Shown here: positions 51,319 to 61,061 of the stretch, one piece after another
Position numbering within the stretch: the stretch's first letter is position 1
How the letters are laid out: the number at the start of each line of letters is the position of its first letter
From: an uncultured Barnesiella sp.
Lineage (GTDB): Bacteria; Bacteroidota; Bacteroidia; Bacteroidales; Barnesiellaceae
Direction: 5' to 3'
Length of the DNA: 64,000 nucleotides
NCBI GenBank assembly: GCA_944320995.1
Contig: CALUJQ010000001.1
Location: 1 to 64,000, forward strand
The notes under the pieces: generated by a model
Told to the model about the DNA's origin: nothing
Database searches by the model: none
The model's input: the letters and a program-made list of their open reading frames with translations, nothing else
Translations under genes and position numbers: made by a program

Positions 51319-54126
51319 TTAATTTTTGAGATTCAGGCCTTCGATTTCGATAGCTTCGTGTTTGTTTAAATGGCGGTCGATGAGGATAGTCCGTTTCTCG
51401 TTGGGCAGTAACGTGATGTATCCTTCCGAGAAAATGGCCGGCAAGATATATTCTTGGGTCGTTAGGTTTTTCAAAGAGAAGCGAACCCCCACGGCGAGGG
51501 CGTCGGAGGTGTTTTTGATTTCAAATACATATCGGTTGCCTTTTTGTTCTCCTTTGGTGATTTCGACACAAGCCCGGGGCAGTTGAAGCAGGGCTTTCCT
51601 TGATTTTTCGTTTCCCGGATTGAACCAATAATCATTCTGGGAGAGTATCGTTTTGCCCTGTTGCAAGATGAGACGTAACAGATATAGTCGGTCATTGCCG
51701 CCGATATTGGGTATCGAAAATACGGGATTGGCTTGGTTGGCTGCGACATCGATGCATTGGCGTTTCGACTCGATTGGTTTCCCATTCAGCGAATAGACAG
51801 CGCAACCGACGGTGATGTTTTTATAGGTTTTCCCGGTGGCGTTGATTGTCTCTACCTGTTGGGTGAGCGGGTTGTATTGAATGTGCAGCGGTTCGCAAGC
51901 CTTCCGGCAACCATAATATGCTCCGGTTGTTTCATAGTCCCATGTGTATGTTTGCCAAATGGTGCTTGGCCATGCCGGGTGGCTCATCCACAACAGTATG
52001 CCGCTGGCGTTGTTCCACAGCCGGCTGTTCCACCCTTCGAATATGGCCCGGTAACTGTCGAAATTCTGAATCTGTGACCGGTCGCAAAAGGCTTTCGCAT
52101 CGGGCGATTTGCCATAGTTCAAATCCATATACTCTTCGAAAAGATTGAAATTTGGCCATTTTGCGTCGTGCCAATCGTGATAGCACCATACGTCGCCGAT
52201 GGGCCATTGGTCTTCGGGGCTCATCATTTTTTGCAGGGTGCGATAAGTGGGTACCGATGCGGTTCCTACTTCGGAACTGAACCCTTTGGCAATCTCAAAA
52301 AATTGTTCTTCGGTTTTGAAATCCCATGGGCCGCTTCCGGTGGTGTTGAGCCAACGGGAGTTGCCGATGTAATAACGGGTGCCGTCGTATTGGGCAAGTA
52401 TGGAGGTGATTGCCGATTCCAAGCCGCTCGGTGCAAAGCCCTCGTTCCGCGGGCACCAGATTGCAATCGACGGGTGGTTGCGGTAGCGGAGAACCGTTTC
52501 TTTGACGTTGTGGCTGAATAGCCGGTGATCGAGGGGTTCTAAATTGAATCCTTCGGTTGACATCCAGAAATCGTTGAAGACCAATAATCCGTACTCGTCG
52601 CAAAGGTCGTAGAAACTTTCTTGGGTACTCTCTCCGGTCCAGTTTCGTATCATGTTGAAATTTTGATGTTTCTGTAATTCGAAATAGGGGCGGAGCCTCT
52701 CTTTGTCCACGCGTTTCATGGCGTCGTCCATTCCCCAGTTTCCGCCTTTGCAGAATATTTTTTGACCGTTGACGAGAATGACAATGTAGGGTGAAGATGA
52801 ATTTGACAATGAGATTCCCGGGTGGGTAAGGCTGCATTTGAGGGTAGGGACTTGTACCTCTTCTTCGTGTTTCAACCGGTTCTGTCGATCAAAGATTTCT
52901 TGGCCGTTTTCGTAGGCTTCCAGCGGATTTAATCGAATAGTCCTGATTTGTTGGTCGGGGGTGCCGACGGCAAATTCATATTCCAATTCGCGAATGCCGA
53001 ACCGGACACTCCTTATACTTTCCCGCCCCTCGTTATCGGTAACGGTAATGCGGGCGGTATAGAGCGGTTGGCCGCCGTAGCCGTTCGGCCACCAAAGCCG
53101 AGGGTTGTCGATGTGTAGTTGTGGGAAGTCGGCGGCGGTCAATATGACCTCTTTTTGCTGCTTGGCCGCTATGTGGCAGTCGGTTGTTATGTCAATATCG
53201 TCGATGTGGATGTTGAGCTTTGTCTTTTGGTTTTGGTCGGAAGAGTTGTCGAGCAGAAGTTTTATTTTTAATTCGGCGTAGGTCGTGTCGGGTAAGGGGA
53301 GATCGGAGACGATTTGGACCTCTTTGGCTGTTACCGCCCCGTGCCGGGTAAGTGTCACATTCTGCCAAATGCCGATATTCCGGTCGCGGATTCCCGGCAT
53401 CCAGTCCCACCCCTCGGAGCAGATAAAAGTGGGGCCGTCGAGACAGAGAGTTCCCCCGTTGGGGCCTTGTCCGGCAAGGTGCGATTGCTCTTGCGGGATG
53501 CCCGGGTTGGCGGGTGGAATAATTCTTACGGCAAGCGTGTTGTTATGGGAGATCAGGTTTGTAACGTCGAATATGCCTCGGGTAAAAGCTCCGTCGATAT
53601 TTCCTAAAAAATGTTTGTTGAGCCAGACCTCGGCCCGGTAGTTAATACCGTTGAATGTCAATTGTAGAAAATCATTCTCTTTTACTTCGGCCGGCAATTC
53701 GAATACGGTTCGATACCACCAGTCCATTCTACACAACGTATCGGGTATTTCGAGGTTGTTTAACCCCCAATAGGGATCGGGGTATATCCCTTCGTTGACT
53801 AATGTTGTGAGTACGGTGCCCGGGACGGTGGCCGGATACCACCCGCTGGTGTCGATACCCGGGAGGAGGGGCGATTGAGCCGAACTCCTTACAGAGAGCC
53901 CGTCTGACAGAAACCAAGGCGAATCTATAATGAAACTGTTTTCTCCGTTTTTTGAAAGCTGCGGGTTGTCCTTTCCCTGCACGGCCTGTTTTTGGATTTG
54001 TATTGTTTGAGCGGCTTTTGATTGGGGAAGTGTTTCCCGGGCTTGGGGTGATTGCAGACCCCAGTTCAGTTGGGCCGAGCAGTAGCAACTGCAAAGTATA
54101 AAAGCGATGGAAGCAAGAATTTTCAT
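51319..54126 (-). CDS. GH2-family exo-beta-glycosidase (mannosidase/glucosaminidase type)
   Basis: A 935-residue secreted enzyme; start at 54126 (MKILASIAF), because the 22 codons before it are not a signal peptide. The order is a GH2 sugar-binding domain (about 65-265, with VPGTVLTTLVNEGIYPDPYWGLNN shortened here), an Ig-like domain (about 266-380) and a TIM barrel (about 440-740). Acid/base is Glu 562 in WCPRNEG and nucleophile Glu 619 in FSSEVG. Two Ig-like domains end the protein. The VPGTV, ICSEGWDWMPGI and WCPRNE motifs are those of the exo-beta-D-glucosaminidase and beta-mannosidase branch, not of beta-galactosidases. The substrate could be a terminal beta-mannose or related sugar, in line with the GH130 enzymes. 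Confidence 0.88.
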   Translation of the reverse strand: MKILASIAFILCSCYCSAQLNWGLQSPQARETLPQSKAAQTIQIQKQAVQGKDNPQLSKNGENSFIIDSPWFLSDGLSVRSSAQSPLLPGIDTSGWYPATVPGTVLTTLVNEGIYPDPYWGLNNLEIPDTLCRMDWWYRTVFELPAEVKENDFLQLTFNGINYRAEVWLNKHFLGNIDGAFTRGIFDVTNLISHNNTLAVRIIPPANPGIPQEQSHLAGQGPNGGTLCLDGPTFICSEGWDWMPGIRDRNIGIWQNVTLTRHGAVTAKEVQIVSDLPLPDTTYAELKIKLLLDNSSDQNQKTKLNIHIDDIDITTDCHIAAKQQKEVILTAADFPQLHIDNPRLWWPNGYGGQPLYTARITVTDNEGRESIRSVRFGIRELEYEFAVGTPDQQIRTIRLNPLEAYENGQEIFDRQNRLKHEEEVQVPTLKCSLTHPGISLSNSSSPYIVILVNGQKIFCKGGNWGMDDAMKRVDKERLRPYFELQKHQNFNMIRNWTGESTQESFYDLCDEYGLLVFNDFWMSTEGFNLEPLDHRLFSHNVKETVLRYRNHPSIAIWCPRNEGFAPSGLESAITSILAQYDGTRYYIGNSRWLNTTGSGPWDFKTEEQFFEIAKGFSSEVGTASVPTYRTLQKMMSPEDQWPIGDVWCYHDWHDAKWPNFNLFEEYMDLNYGKSPDAKAFCDRSQIQNFDSYRAIFEGWNSRLWNNASGILLWMSHPAWPSTIWQTYTWDYETTGAYYGCRKACEPLHIQYNPLTQQVETINATGKTYKNITVGCAVYSLNGKPIESKRQCIDVAANQANPVFSIPNIGGNDRLYLLRLILQQGKTILSQNDYWFNPGNEKSRKALLQLPRACVEITKGEQKGNRYVFEIKNTSDALAVGVRFSLKNLTTQEYILPAIFSEGYITLLPNEKRTILIDRHLNKHEAIEIEGLNLKN

Positions 54127-54189
54127 AAATTGTGTTTTTGAATGTATTTGTATGAACCTCTCTTTGTGGGGTATATTGGAATGTTTCTG

Positions 54190-54197
54190 CAAAACTA
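54190..54197 (-). promoter_or_regulatory. -7 box of the GH2 gene
   Basis: TAGTTTTG on the minus strand fits TAnnTTTG and lies 64 bases upstream of the ATG at 54126. A -33 TTG at normal distance is missing. Confidence 0.4.
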
Positions 54198-54378
54198 TCT
54201 ATTAAAATAGTATCATTATGATATTATATTGCTTATTGCTTGTATAATATTGTTTTTAATTTGCATATTATTGATAATTAGCGGTAAATATTTTCTTGAT
54301 TGTTTGGCCTATAAGTATTTGTTTTGTGGTATTCTCGTGAGTCGTTTCAAAATCGTATTGCCTATAATCAAAAAAGTA

Positions 54379-54410
54379 TTTGAAAAGAGAGGGATATGCG
54401 GTTACTTTTG
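54379..54410 (+). promoter_or_regulatory. promoter of the GH78 operon
   Basis: TTTG at 54379-54382, 20 bases, TACTTTTG at 54403-54410: a full match to the Bacteroidetes promoter. The start near 54415 leaves a leader of about 30 bases. Confidence 0.72.
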
Positions 54411-54446
54411 CAAATAGAAATGTAAATTTTATTCCGGTATATTATA

Positions 54447-57400
54447 ATGAGACCAAGATTGTTGTTTGCGATAGTTGCTTTGTCGTGTGTGCCCGGGGTA
54501 AACGGGGTGGAATTATCGGGGTTGAAAGTGGAGGGGTTGGCCAATCCCAAAGGAGTAGAATGCAGCGCTCCGCGTTTTTCGTGGGTCTATTGTGCGCAAG
54601 CCGGTGATAAACGGGGCTTTGAACAGTTGGGCTATCGTATTCTCGTGGCGACAGATAGCACAAAACTGGCCGATGAGAATTTTGCCGATATGTGGGATAG
54701 CGGAGTGTTGCCGGGAGATGAGATTTCCATTGCATATAAAGGGATAGAGTTGAAAAGCCGGGGGGTATATTATTGGAAAGTCGAGACCTCGGGGAATGAC
54801 GGGCAGAGTTATGTCAGTAAAGTTGCCACTTTTGAACAAGGCCTTTTGCGAGAAGAGGATTGGCGGGGCGCCCGGTGGATAGGATTGCGTCGCGAGATGG
54901 GTGCAACGATTCCAAGGAATGCCGAACGGTGGAGCGATTATACCCTCTCTTGTGACATTTATATAGAGTCTGTTTGTGCCAATTTGGTTTTTAGGTCGCT
55001 TTATGCAACGGAGATGCGGTATGAATTGCAGATAGAGGCCGGCGATGAGGGTATTGTAAAGCTATTTTTCAATAAGTGGAATGACCGTGTATTGCTGTCG
55101 GAATACAGGGTCGATGGAGGTATTGTAGAGAAGCGGCATTATCCGGTCGAGATTGACTGTAAAGGGCAGGTTATAGAGGTGTTTTTCGATGGTAAAAAGT
55201 TGGGTGATGCTCCTGTTTCCGATGATCGCCAGCTATCGGGGAGCGTAGGAGTGGGAGCGATAAAAGACAACGGGGAGTATGGCCGGGCACGGTTCGACAA
55301 TTTCAGGGTGAGGAGCGGCGATCATATTCTGTTTGAGGACGATTTTGAAACCGAGGGGATTATCAATTTTCAAGATCAACTGTTTTATGGAGGTTCCGAG
55401 TGTGTCGTTTCAGGGGGAGCTCTTGTCGTTTCGGGTCTTGTTTCGATGATTGACGACAAACGAAATATGGGCGCACCGTTGTTACGCAAGGAGTTTAAGG
55501 TAGATAAACCGGTAAAGAGAGCCCGTGCTTATGTGGCTTGTGCCGGATATTTCGAAATGACGCTCAACGGCAGAAAGGTTTCCGATGTTTGGCTGGAAAG
55601 CGGTTATTCCCGTTATGATAAAACGCTATATTACAGCATATACGATATAACTCCCTATGTACAGTCCCAAAATGCCGTGGGGTTTGAATTGGGACGGGGG
55701 TGGTATGGAATGACTACCCCTACTTTATGGGGCGAGTTCCGATCCGATGCATGGATGGGAGAACCTAAAATCAAAGCGGCGATTTATCTCGAATATACCG
55801 ATGGGACGGAGGAAGTGGTCGTGACCGACGATACTTTCGGAGGCCATGAGGGTCCTATTGTGTTTGATAGTTTAAAGGCGGGAGAATACTTCGACAGCCG
55901 TAAAAGTAAAGAGGGGTGGAACCGATTCGGTTATGATGCGTCGGCTTGGCCCATGGCGCAGGTTTGTGAGTCCCCTCAGCGGCCGGGAGTCAAGCTGCTT
56001 TCGCAGATGTTTGAGCCGGTTCGAGTGGTTGAACGCATTAAACCGGTTTCGATTACCCGTGTAAGTGATGGCATATTTTGGCTCGATTTCGGCAGGCACA
56101 TGGCTGGTACGGTCGCTTGTCGGGTTGAGGGGAGCCGGGGTGATGTGCTGCGGTTACAATATGCCGAGAGAGTAGAGGAGAACGGTCTCCCTTCGATGTG
56201 GCGCTTTGCCCCGGCCTCTACGGGGTGCTATCAGCAAGATGTCTTTATCCTCCGTGGCGGGACAGAAGAGTTGTGTGCGAAATTCAGTTACAAGGGTTTT
56301 CGTTATGTAATGGTTTATGGCTTGCGCGATCTCCCCGATAAAGACGATTTTACGGCACTGGTGATAAACTCCGATATGGAGAGAGTGGGGGATTTCCATA
56401 GTTCGAGCGAGCTGTGGAATCGTCTCTCCGATGCTTCGGTAAGGTCGATTCAAAGCAATATGCACTCGATACCTACCGATTGCCCTACGTTTGAGAAACT
56501 CGGGTGGGCCTGCGACGATGCGGCTCCGATGGAGGCAATGATGTATTATTACGATATTTCCAACTTGTATGAAAAACGGTTGCTCGATTATGCCGATGAT
56601 ATTGATGAAAATGGAGTGGTAAGCGATGTGCTGCCTTCGACTTGGGGGCTGAAAGACAGTGATCCCGCATGGAATGGGAGCTACGTGTCGATTGCATGGA
56701 AACATTATCTCTATTATGGAGACCAATCGGTGTTGAAAGAGCATTATCCTCGGTTGAAATCCTATGTGAATCATTTGAGCAACATCGCAACGAATCATAT
56801 ATTGACGATAAACGAGGACAAAGGGTATGGCGATTGGTGTCCGCCAGATCATAAAGGGGGGCGTGGCCCCGAAGGGCTTTCGCTGTACCATACCGTATAT
56901 TATTACTGGTACACGACCCTTTTGGAACAGATGGCCGGGATTCTTGGCGAGAAGGGCGACGAAACATTTTATAGGCAGTTGTCCGAAGAGATAAAGATTG
57001 CTTTCAATGAGCGATATTTCGACTACGGGGAGTGTGCTTATTATTTCCCCGGCAAGCTGGGCGGCTATCGTCAGGCGGCTCAGGTCTTGCCTCTCTATTT
57101 CTCGATGGAGCCCGAAGGCTATGGGCAACGTATCGCCGACAAGTTGGCCGAGGATATTGTGAAATGCGACAACCATTTGTGGGTGGGCATCTTGGGGTTT
57201 GAGTTTATCGCCGACGTGTTGATGAATTATGGATATACCGATTTGGCATATACGATTCATTTGAAGGACGATTTTCCCGGGGTGGGCAACATGATTCGAG
57301 AGGGTGCGACCACCTTATGGGAGAGCTATTCATTGGCAACGACTCGTTCGATGAATCATAAAATGTATGCACCCATTTCGGAATGGTTTTTCCGCTGTGT

Positions 57401-57764
57401 GGCCGGGCTGGGGGTCGATGAAGAGGCTCCGGGTTTTCGCCGGGCTATATTTGCACCCCGTCCTTGTCCCGGGAAGTTGAATTTTGCCAATTGTAATTAT
57501 CGTTCGGTTGCGGGTGAGTATAAGGCCGGTTGGAGGAGTATATCGGGCAGTATGGAATATTCGTTGACGGTTCCTCCGAATACCGAAGCCCGAGTCGTAT
57601 TACCTTGCGCGGCAACTTCGGCAGTGGAGGAGTCGGGCGAAACAATCATCGAAGGAGGCCGATTGAAAGGGGGAGAAAGTTGGATATATGATTTGCATAC
57701 CGAAAAGGATATGGTTGAATTTCGGGTTAAGTCGGGGTCTTATGTTTTTAAGGTGAGATTATGA
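54447..57764 (+). CDS. GH78 alpha-L-rhamnosidase with inserted lectin-like domain
   Basis: A 1105-residue secreted enzyme. The N-terminal fibronectin-like domain starts with GLKVEGLANPKGVECSAPRFSW (shortened reading: the NPxG...PRFSW mark of the family). A LamG/CBM66-like insert (about 155-300) is found between beta domains. The (alpha/alpha)6 catalytic domain spans about 660-1020. The catalytic region reads DCPTFEKLGWACDD (about 678-691), where Glu 683 is the proposed general acid; the usual form is DCPQRERLGWTGD, so two residues differ. GATTLWESY and SMNHKMYAPISEWFF are the other family marks. It removes terminal alpha-L-rhamnose, for example from arabinogalactan, rhamnogalacturonan or rhamnosylated plant glycosides. 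Its stop overlaps the next start (ATGA). Confidence 0.92.
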   Translation: MRPRLLFAIVALSCVPGVNGVELSGLKVEGLANPKGVECSAPRFSWVYCAQAGDKRGFEQLGYRILVATDSTKLADENFADMWDSGVLPGDEISIAYKGIELKSRGVYYWKVETSGNDGQSYVSKVATFEQGLLREEDWRGARWIGLRREMGATIPRNAERWSDYTLSCDIYIESVCANLVFRSLYATEMRYELQIEAGDEGIVKLFFNKWNDRVLLSEYRVDGGIVEKRHYPVEIDCKGQVIEVFFDGKKLGDAPVSDDRQLSGSVGVGAIKDNGEYGRARFDNFRVRSGDHILFEDDFETEGIINFQDQLFYGGSECVVSGGALVVSGLVSMIDDKRNMGAPLLRKEFKVDKPVKRARAYVACAGYFEMTLNGRKVSDVWLESGYSRYDKTLYYSIYDITPYVQSQNAVGFELGRGWYGMTTPTLWGEFRSDAWMGEPKIKAAIYLEYTDGTEEVVVTDDTFGGHEGPIVFDSLKAGEYFDSRKSKEGWNRFGYDASAWPMAQVCESPQRPGVKLLSQMFEPVRVVERIKPVSITRVSDGIFWLDFGRHMAGTVACRVEGSRGDVLRLQYAERVEENGLPSMWRFAPASTGCYQQDVFILRGGTEELCAKFSYKGFRYVMVYGLRDLPDKDDFTALVINSDMERVGDFHSSSELWNRLSDASVRSIQSNMHSIPTDCPTFEKLGWACDDAAPMEAMMYYYDISNLYEKRLLDYADDIDENGVVSDVLPSTWGLKDSDPAWNGSYVSIAWKHYLYYGDQSVLKEHYPRLKSYVNHLSNIATNHILTINEDKGYGDWCPPDHKGGRGPEGLSLYHTVYYYWYTTLLEQMAGILGEKGDETFYRQLSEEIKIAFNERYFDYGECAYYFPGKLGGYRQAAQVLPLYFSMEPEGYGQRIADKLAEDIVKCDNHLWVGILGFEFIADVLMNYGYTDLAYTIHLKDDFPGVGNMIREGATTLWESYSLATTRSMNHKMYAPISEWFFRCVAGLGVDEEAPGFRRAIFAPRPCPGKLNFANCNYRSVAGEYKAGWRSISGSMEYSLTVPPNTEARVVLPCAATSAVEESGETIIEGGRLKGGESWIYDLHTEKDMVEFRVKSGSYVFKVRL

Positions 57765-59353
57765 AGCGATTGTTCATAACAATTATAATGTGGGTAATTG
57801 GGGCAGAATTCTGTCCGGCAGGGAATGTGTGTATGAAAACTTCGAACCGGGGGTTACAGCGGTTGTTCGACACTGCGATGGAACGGGCGGCAGCCAATTT
57901 GCGGAATTATACAGATGGCCGCCGGGTACTGGTCGAAGGTGATATTTGGAATGGGCTTTGGCTTGAAACACAGCCCATGGGCGGGGTAATGTATGGCAAG
58001 TGTGATCCTGCCGTGGCGGTAAACAACGTGGATATTATCATGGAAGGGCAGCGGGAAGATGGCCTGCTCCCGGCTATGACCGAGTTGAACGGTAATCGTT
58101 GGTATGGTTCGTTGGGCATGAACATGGTCGCGGCTTATGGGCTCGATGTCTATTATTTTTTGGAGGAGGACCGTCGTTTCTTGGAACGGTTGTACACGGT
58201 GCTTGAGAATTACGATCGTTTTTTATGGCAATATCGTGATACCGATGGAAATGGTTGCCTTGAACAGTTTGGTGTCGTCGATACGGGCGAAGATGGATCG
58301 ACCCGGTACGACTTACCCCGAGATGCTTCGCCTACGGCACATCCTACCCGAACCGTGGAGTCCTCGCTTATCATGGCCGATTCGTATAGGAATCGGGCGA
58401 CGTTGGCTGAGATAGCACTCCTGCTGAGGAACGGTAAAGAATCGCATTGGCAGGCTGCTGCCGAGGAGGTCGCCGTGCGAATTGCTGATTATTTGTGGAA
58501 CCCGACGGAGGGGGTTGTCTTTGACAGGGATTCTCTTGATCGGGAAATTAAGTGTGACAATAGTCAGACGTTACTACGAACAATGTTTATGGGGGCCGTA
58601 TCGCAGTCGATGGCCGATCGCATGATAGAGCGATTGATGGATTCGAATTATTTTTTTACCCAAGTGCCTTTCCCTTCTATCGCTCTTGGTGACGGGAAAT
58701 ACCTGCGTTCGGAAGACAATGAATATTGTGCATGGTCGGGACCGTCACAAGGATTGACGTTGCAGCGGGCTGTACGGGCCTTTGAGAATTATGGCCATTA
58801 TGCCGAATTGGGGTTGGTTGCCGGCCGTTTTTTTGAGGTATTGGGTAGATATGACGGTGATTTCAATGTACAGTTCAACCCCGAAACAGGAGTCCCTATG
58901 GGGAGTGGAGGATACGGGCCTACGATCTTGGCGGCGTTGGAATATTTCTCCCATTTGTATGGGGTTTATCCCGATCGTGATGAAATCGTTTGGAACGGCT
59001 TGGACGTGGGAGAAGGGGAGCGTATGGAGTATGTCCAGCAGTACCGGGGTCGTGAATATCGGCAGGTTCAGGAGAAGAATGTCTTGCGCGCCTATGTAGA
59101 TGGCGTGCTGGTTTTTGAGGTATCGAAAGGTGTCAGGGTGATAACGGACATAGCCGGCCGTATGAAGAAAATTATAGGGTTGTCCCCGATGAAGATGACG
59201 GTATCGGTTACGTCGGGGAATGAACCGAGGTCGGTTGAGGTGGCCCCCAATGATGTGTTTGTGTGGGATAATGATTTGTGGAGAAAAATAAATACGGTTC
59301 AATTTATCCATTCATATTGGGCAATAGAAGTTATACCGCGGAACTGCCGTTGA
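57761..59353 (+). CDS. secreted (alpha/alpha)6 glycosidase, GH63/MGH1-like
   Basis: A 530-residue protein with a signal peptide (ends near PAGN) and an (alpha/alpha)6 toroid of the inverting GH63/GH37 type. It shows VEGDIWNGLWLETQPMGG, QREDGLLPAM, a VESSLIMADSY segment, and SGPSQGLTLQRAVRAFENYG, the GPxxG-type helix start near residue 325. A short C-terminal beta domain follows. The final ten residues (from about 59320) read through DNA that in another frame encodes a GH31 tail, so the natural C terminus may have been replaced. It overlaps the rhamnosidase gene by four bases and is translated with it. The substrate is not known; a role on the sugar under the rhamnose is reasonable. Confidence 0.78.
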   Translation: MKRLFITIIMWVIGAEFCPAGNVCMKTSNRGLQRLFDTAMERAAANLRNYTDGRRVLVEGDIWNGLWLETQPMGGVMYGKCDPAVAVNNVDIIMEGQREDGLLPAMTELNGNRWYGSLGMNMVAAYGLDVYYFLEEDRRFLERLYTVLENYDRFLWQYRDTDGNGCLEQFGVVDTGEDGSTRYDLPRDASPTAHPTRTVESSLIMADSYRNRATLAEIALLLRNGKESHWQAAAEEVAVRIADYLWNPTEGVVFDRDSLDREIKCDNSQTLLRTMFMGAVSQSMADRMIERLMDSNYFFTQVPFPSIALGDGKYLRSEDNEYCAWSGPSQGLTLQRAVRAFENYGHYAELGLVAGRFFEVLGRYDGDFNVQFNPETGVPMGSGGYGPTILAALEYFSHLYGVYPDRDEIVWNGLDVGEGERMEYVQQYRGREYRQVQEKNVLRAYVDGVLVFEVSKGVRVITDIAGRMKKIIGLSPMKMTVSVTSGNEPRSVEVAPNDVFVWDNDLWRKINTVQFIHSYWAIEVIPRNCR

Positions 59354-59511
59354 ATCGCTTGCCTTTGTTTGTGAAGAGCGGCGCGGTCTTGCCGTTGGCT
59401 AAACCGGTATCACATGTGTCGGGTGCGACCCAATTTGAATTGGAGTGCTTGGTATTTGGCGAAGCTCCGCGTAATTTTACGCTTTATGAAGATGAAGGGA
59501 GGATTTTGTAA
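59275..59511 (+). pseudogene. remnant of a GH31 C-terminal domain
   Basis: In a frame different from the preceding gene, about 78 codons are open. They read AELPLNRLPLFVKSGAVLPL and later NFTLYEDEG, the well-known C-terminal beta-domain phrase of GH31 enzymes (LPLFVRAGAxxPL ... LYEDDG). A stop in frame at 59272 and the early stop at 59511 show that both ends of the domain are missing. It is probably the scar of a deleted GH31 gene fused to the end of the glycosidase gene. A frameshift inside a single longer gene is the alternative. Confidence 0.55.
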
Positions 59512-59536
59512 AATAATTACTGAGATTACGAAAATG

Positions 59537-59578
59537 ACGCCCATACTTGTTGAAGAAGGATAGTCTTCGGGCGTTTTT
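59537..59578 (+). terminator. terminator of the GH78 operon
   Basis: ACGCCC (59537-59542) pairs with GGGCGT (59569-59574), with an inner GAAGA/TCTTC helix, followed by TTTTT. It ends the glycan locus on this side. Confidence 0.72.
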
Positions 59579-59739
59579 ATGGGTGCAATACAAGACCATA
59601 ATGCCGATTATGGGAATCGTGGCGGAATGTTAAATGGCAATTGTTGCTTTTTTTGGAGACGGGCCGAATTGAACGGGAATAGTCCATATAGATAATAATT
59701 GGTGACAATGGCCGTTCATATATATATACCTATATAATT

Positions 59740-60894
59740 ATGCAGAATATTTATGATGCCCGTCAAAAGGGGAAATTGGTTTTTCTGTTGATTTCGGTGT
59801 TGTTGGTAGGTGCATTCCTGTATGTGTCGAATGACCTTGTGGAGGATCTCTCGATCGAGGAACGGAAAAAAATGGAGATTTGGGCCGAGGCAACCCGCGA
59901 ATTGGCCAGCGACAAGACCGAGATGAGCATGGAGCTGATTCTGAAAGTGATTCAGAGCAACACTTCGATACCGGCCATACTTGTCGATGGTAATGGTGAA
60001 ATAAACCAGTATCTCAATTTGAATTTGCCCGAGGCAGATCCGGAAAAGTATTTGCAGAAGAAACTGGAACAACTGAGGGGTAAATCCAATTTGATTGAAA
60101 TCAATTTGGGAGATAATGAAAAACAATATCTCTATTACGACGACTCTATCTTGTTGAAACGGTTGTCGTATTACCCCTATATTCAGTTGGGGGTGATGGT
60201 GCTTTTTGTCTTGATTGTCTATTTTGCATTAATCAGTACCAAAAAAGCCGAGCAGAATAAAGTGTGGGTGGGGCTGTCGAAAGAGACGGCACACCAGTTG
60301 GGTACTCCTATCTCGTCGTTGATGGCCTGGATGGATTTGTTGGAGGCATCGGGAGTAGATCCGATGTTGCTTTCGGATATGAATAAAGATGTAAAACGTC
60401 TCTCGGTGATTGCCGACCGCTTTTCCAAGATAGGCTCAAAGCCCGAAATGGAATTGGTCTATGTGAATGAGATTCTCGAAAATGCGACGGAGTATATGCG
60501 CCGTCGGGTCTCGAACAAGGTGCAGATTACGACACATCTGCCGGCTGATGCCGAAGGCGCGATGGTGTGTCTCTCGCTTTTCGAGTGGGTCATCGAGAAT
60601 CTGTGTAAGAATGCTGTCGATGCCATGAATGGCGAAGGCCGCATAGATGTATATATGACTTCGGAGAAACAACAAATCTATATCGATATAAAAGATACGG
60701 GAAAAGGATTGGCCCGCAAGAATTTCAAAACCGTTTTCAATCCGGGCTATACGACCAAAAAACGGGGCTGGGGACTCGGGTTGACATTGGCAAAGCGAAT
60801 CATCGAGGACTATCATGCCGGCCGTATTTACGTGAAAGATTCGGAGGTAGGAAAAGGTACGACTTTCCGTATCGAACTGAAACGAGTGGTGTAA
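59740..60894 (+). CDS. sensor histidine kinase with two membrane segments
   Basis: A 384-residue membrane kinase: TM1 at about 13-30, a periplasmic part of about 115 residues, TM2 at about 145-165, then the kinase core. The phosphorylated His is in SKETAHQLGTPISSL (about 185), the N box is in ENLCKNAVDAM, and the G boxes are DTGKGLARKN and GWGLGLTLAKRI. There is no HAMP or PAS domain between TM2 and the H box. No response regulator is adjacent. Homologues of this type sit next to the DUF177-rpmF-fabH cluster in other Bacteroidales, as I recall, so it belongs to the housekeeping part and not to the glycan locus. The signal is unknown. Confidence 0.9.
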   Translation: MQNIYDARQKGKLVFLLISVLLVGAFLYVSNDLVEDLSIEERKKMEIWAEATRELASDKTEMSMELILKVIQSNTSIPAILVDGNGEINQYLNLNLPEADPEKYLQKKLEQLRGKSNLIEINLGDNEKQYLYYDDSILLKRLSYYPYIQLGVMVLFVLIVYFALISTKKAEQNKVWVGLSKETAHQLGTPISSLMAWMDLLEASGVDPMLLSDMNKDVKRLSVIADRFSKIGSKPEMELVYVNEILENATEYMRRRVSNKVQITTHLPADAEGAMVCLSLFEWVIENLCKNAVDAMNGEGRIDVYMTSEKQQIYIDIKDTGKGLARKNFKTVFNPGYTTKKRGWGLGLTLAKRIIEDYHAGRIYVKDSEVGKGTTFRIELKRVV

Positions 60895-61006
60895 TATCGA
60901 ATTGAGAAATGCGCTAATCGCTTGTCCTTAGGCGTGTTATTATTCTCTGACGAACGCTTGATTGCTGTTGAAAATTTGTAAATATGAAATAAAAACCACC
61001 GAAAGG

Positions 61007-61038
61007 TTGATTTATAACGATTATTTTTTATACCTTTG
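61007..61038 (+). promoter_or_regulatory. promoter of the DUF177-rpmF operon
   Basis: TTG at 61007-61009, 21 bases, TACCTTTG at 61031-61038. The transcription start near 61043 lies only about 20 bases before the TTG start codon at 61062. Confidence 0.75.
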
Positions 61039-61061
61039 CGCAGTTTTAACGACAAATAGCA

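Larger units (their letters stand above)
54127..54446. other. divergent intergenic region between GH2 and GH78
   Basis: This 320-base AT-rich gap holds no coding frame I can support. It contains a minus-strand -7 box toward GH2 (54190-54197) and a full promoter toward GH78 (54379-54410). Frames such as 54229-54417 are low-complexity hydrophobic strings over AT-rich DNA and not genes. Confidence 0.7.
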
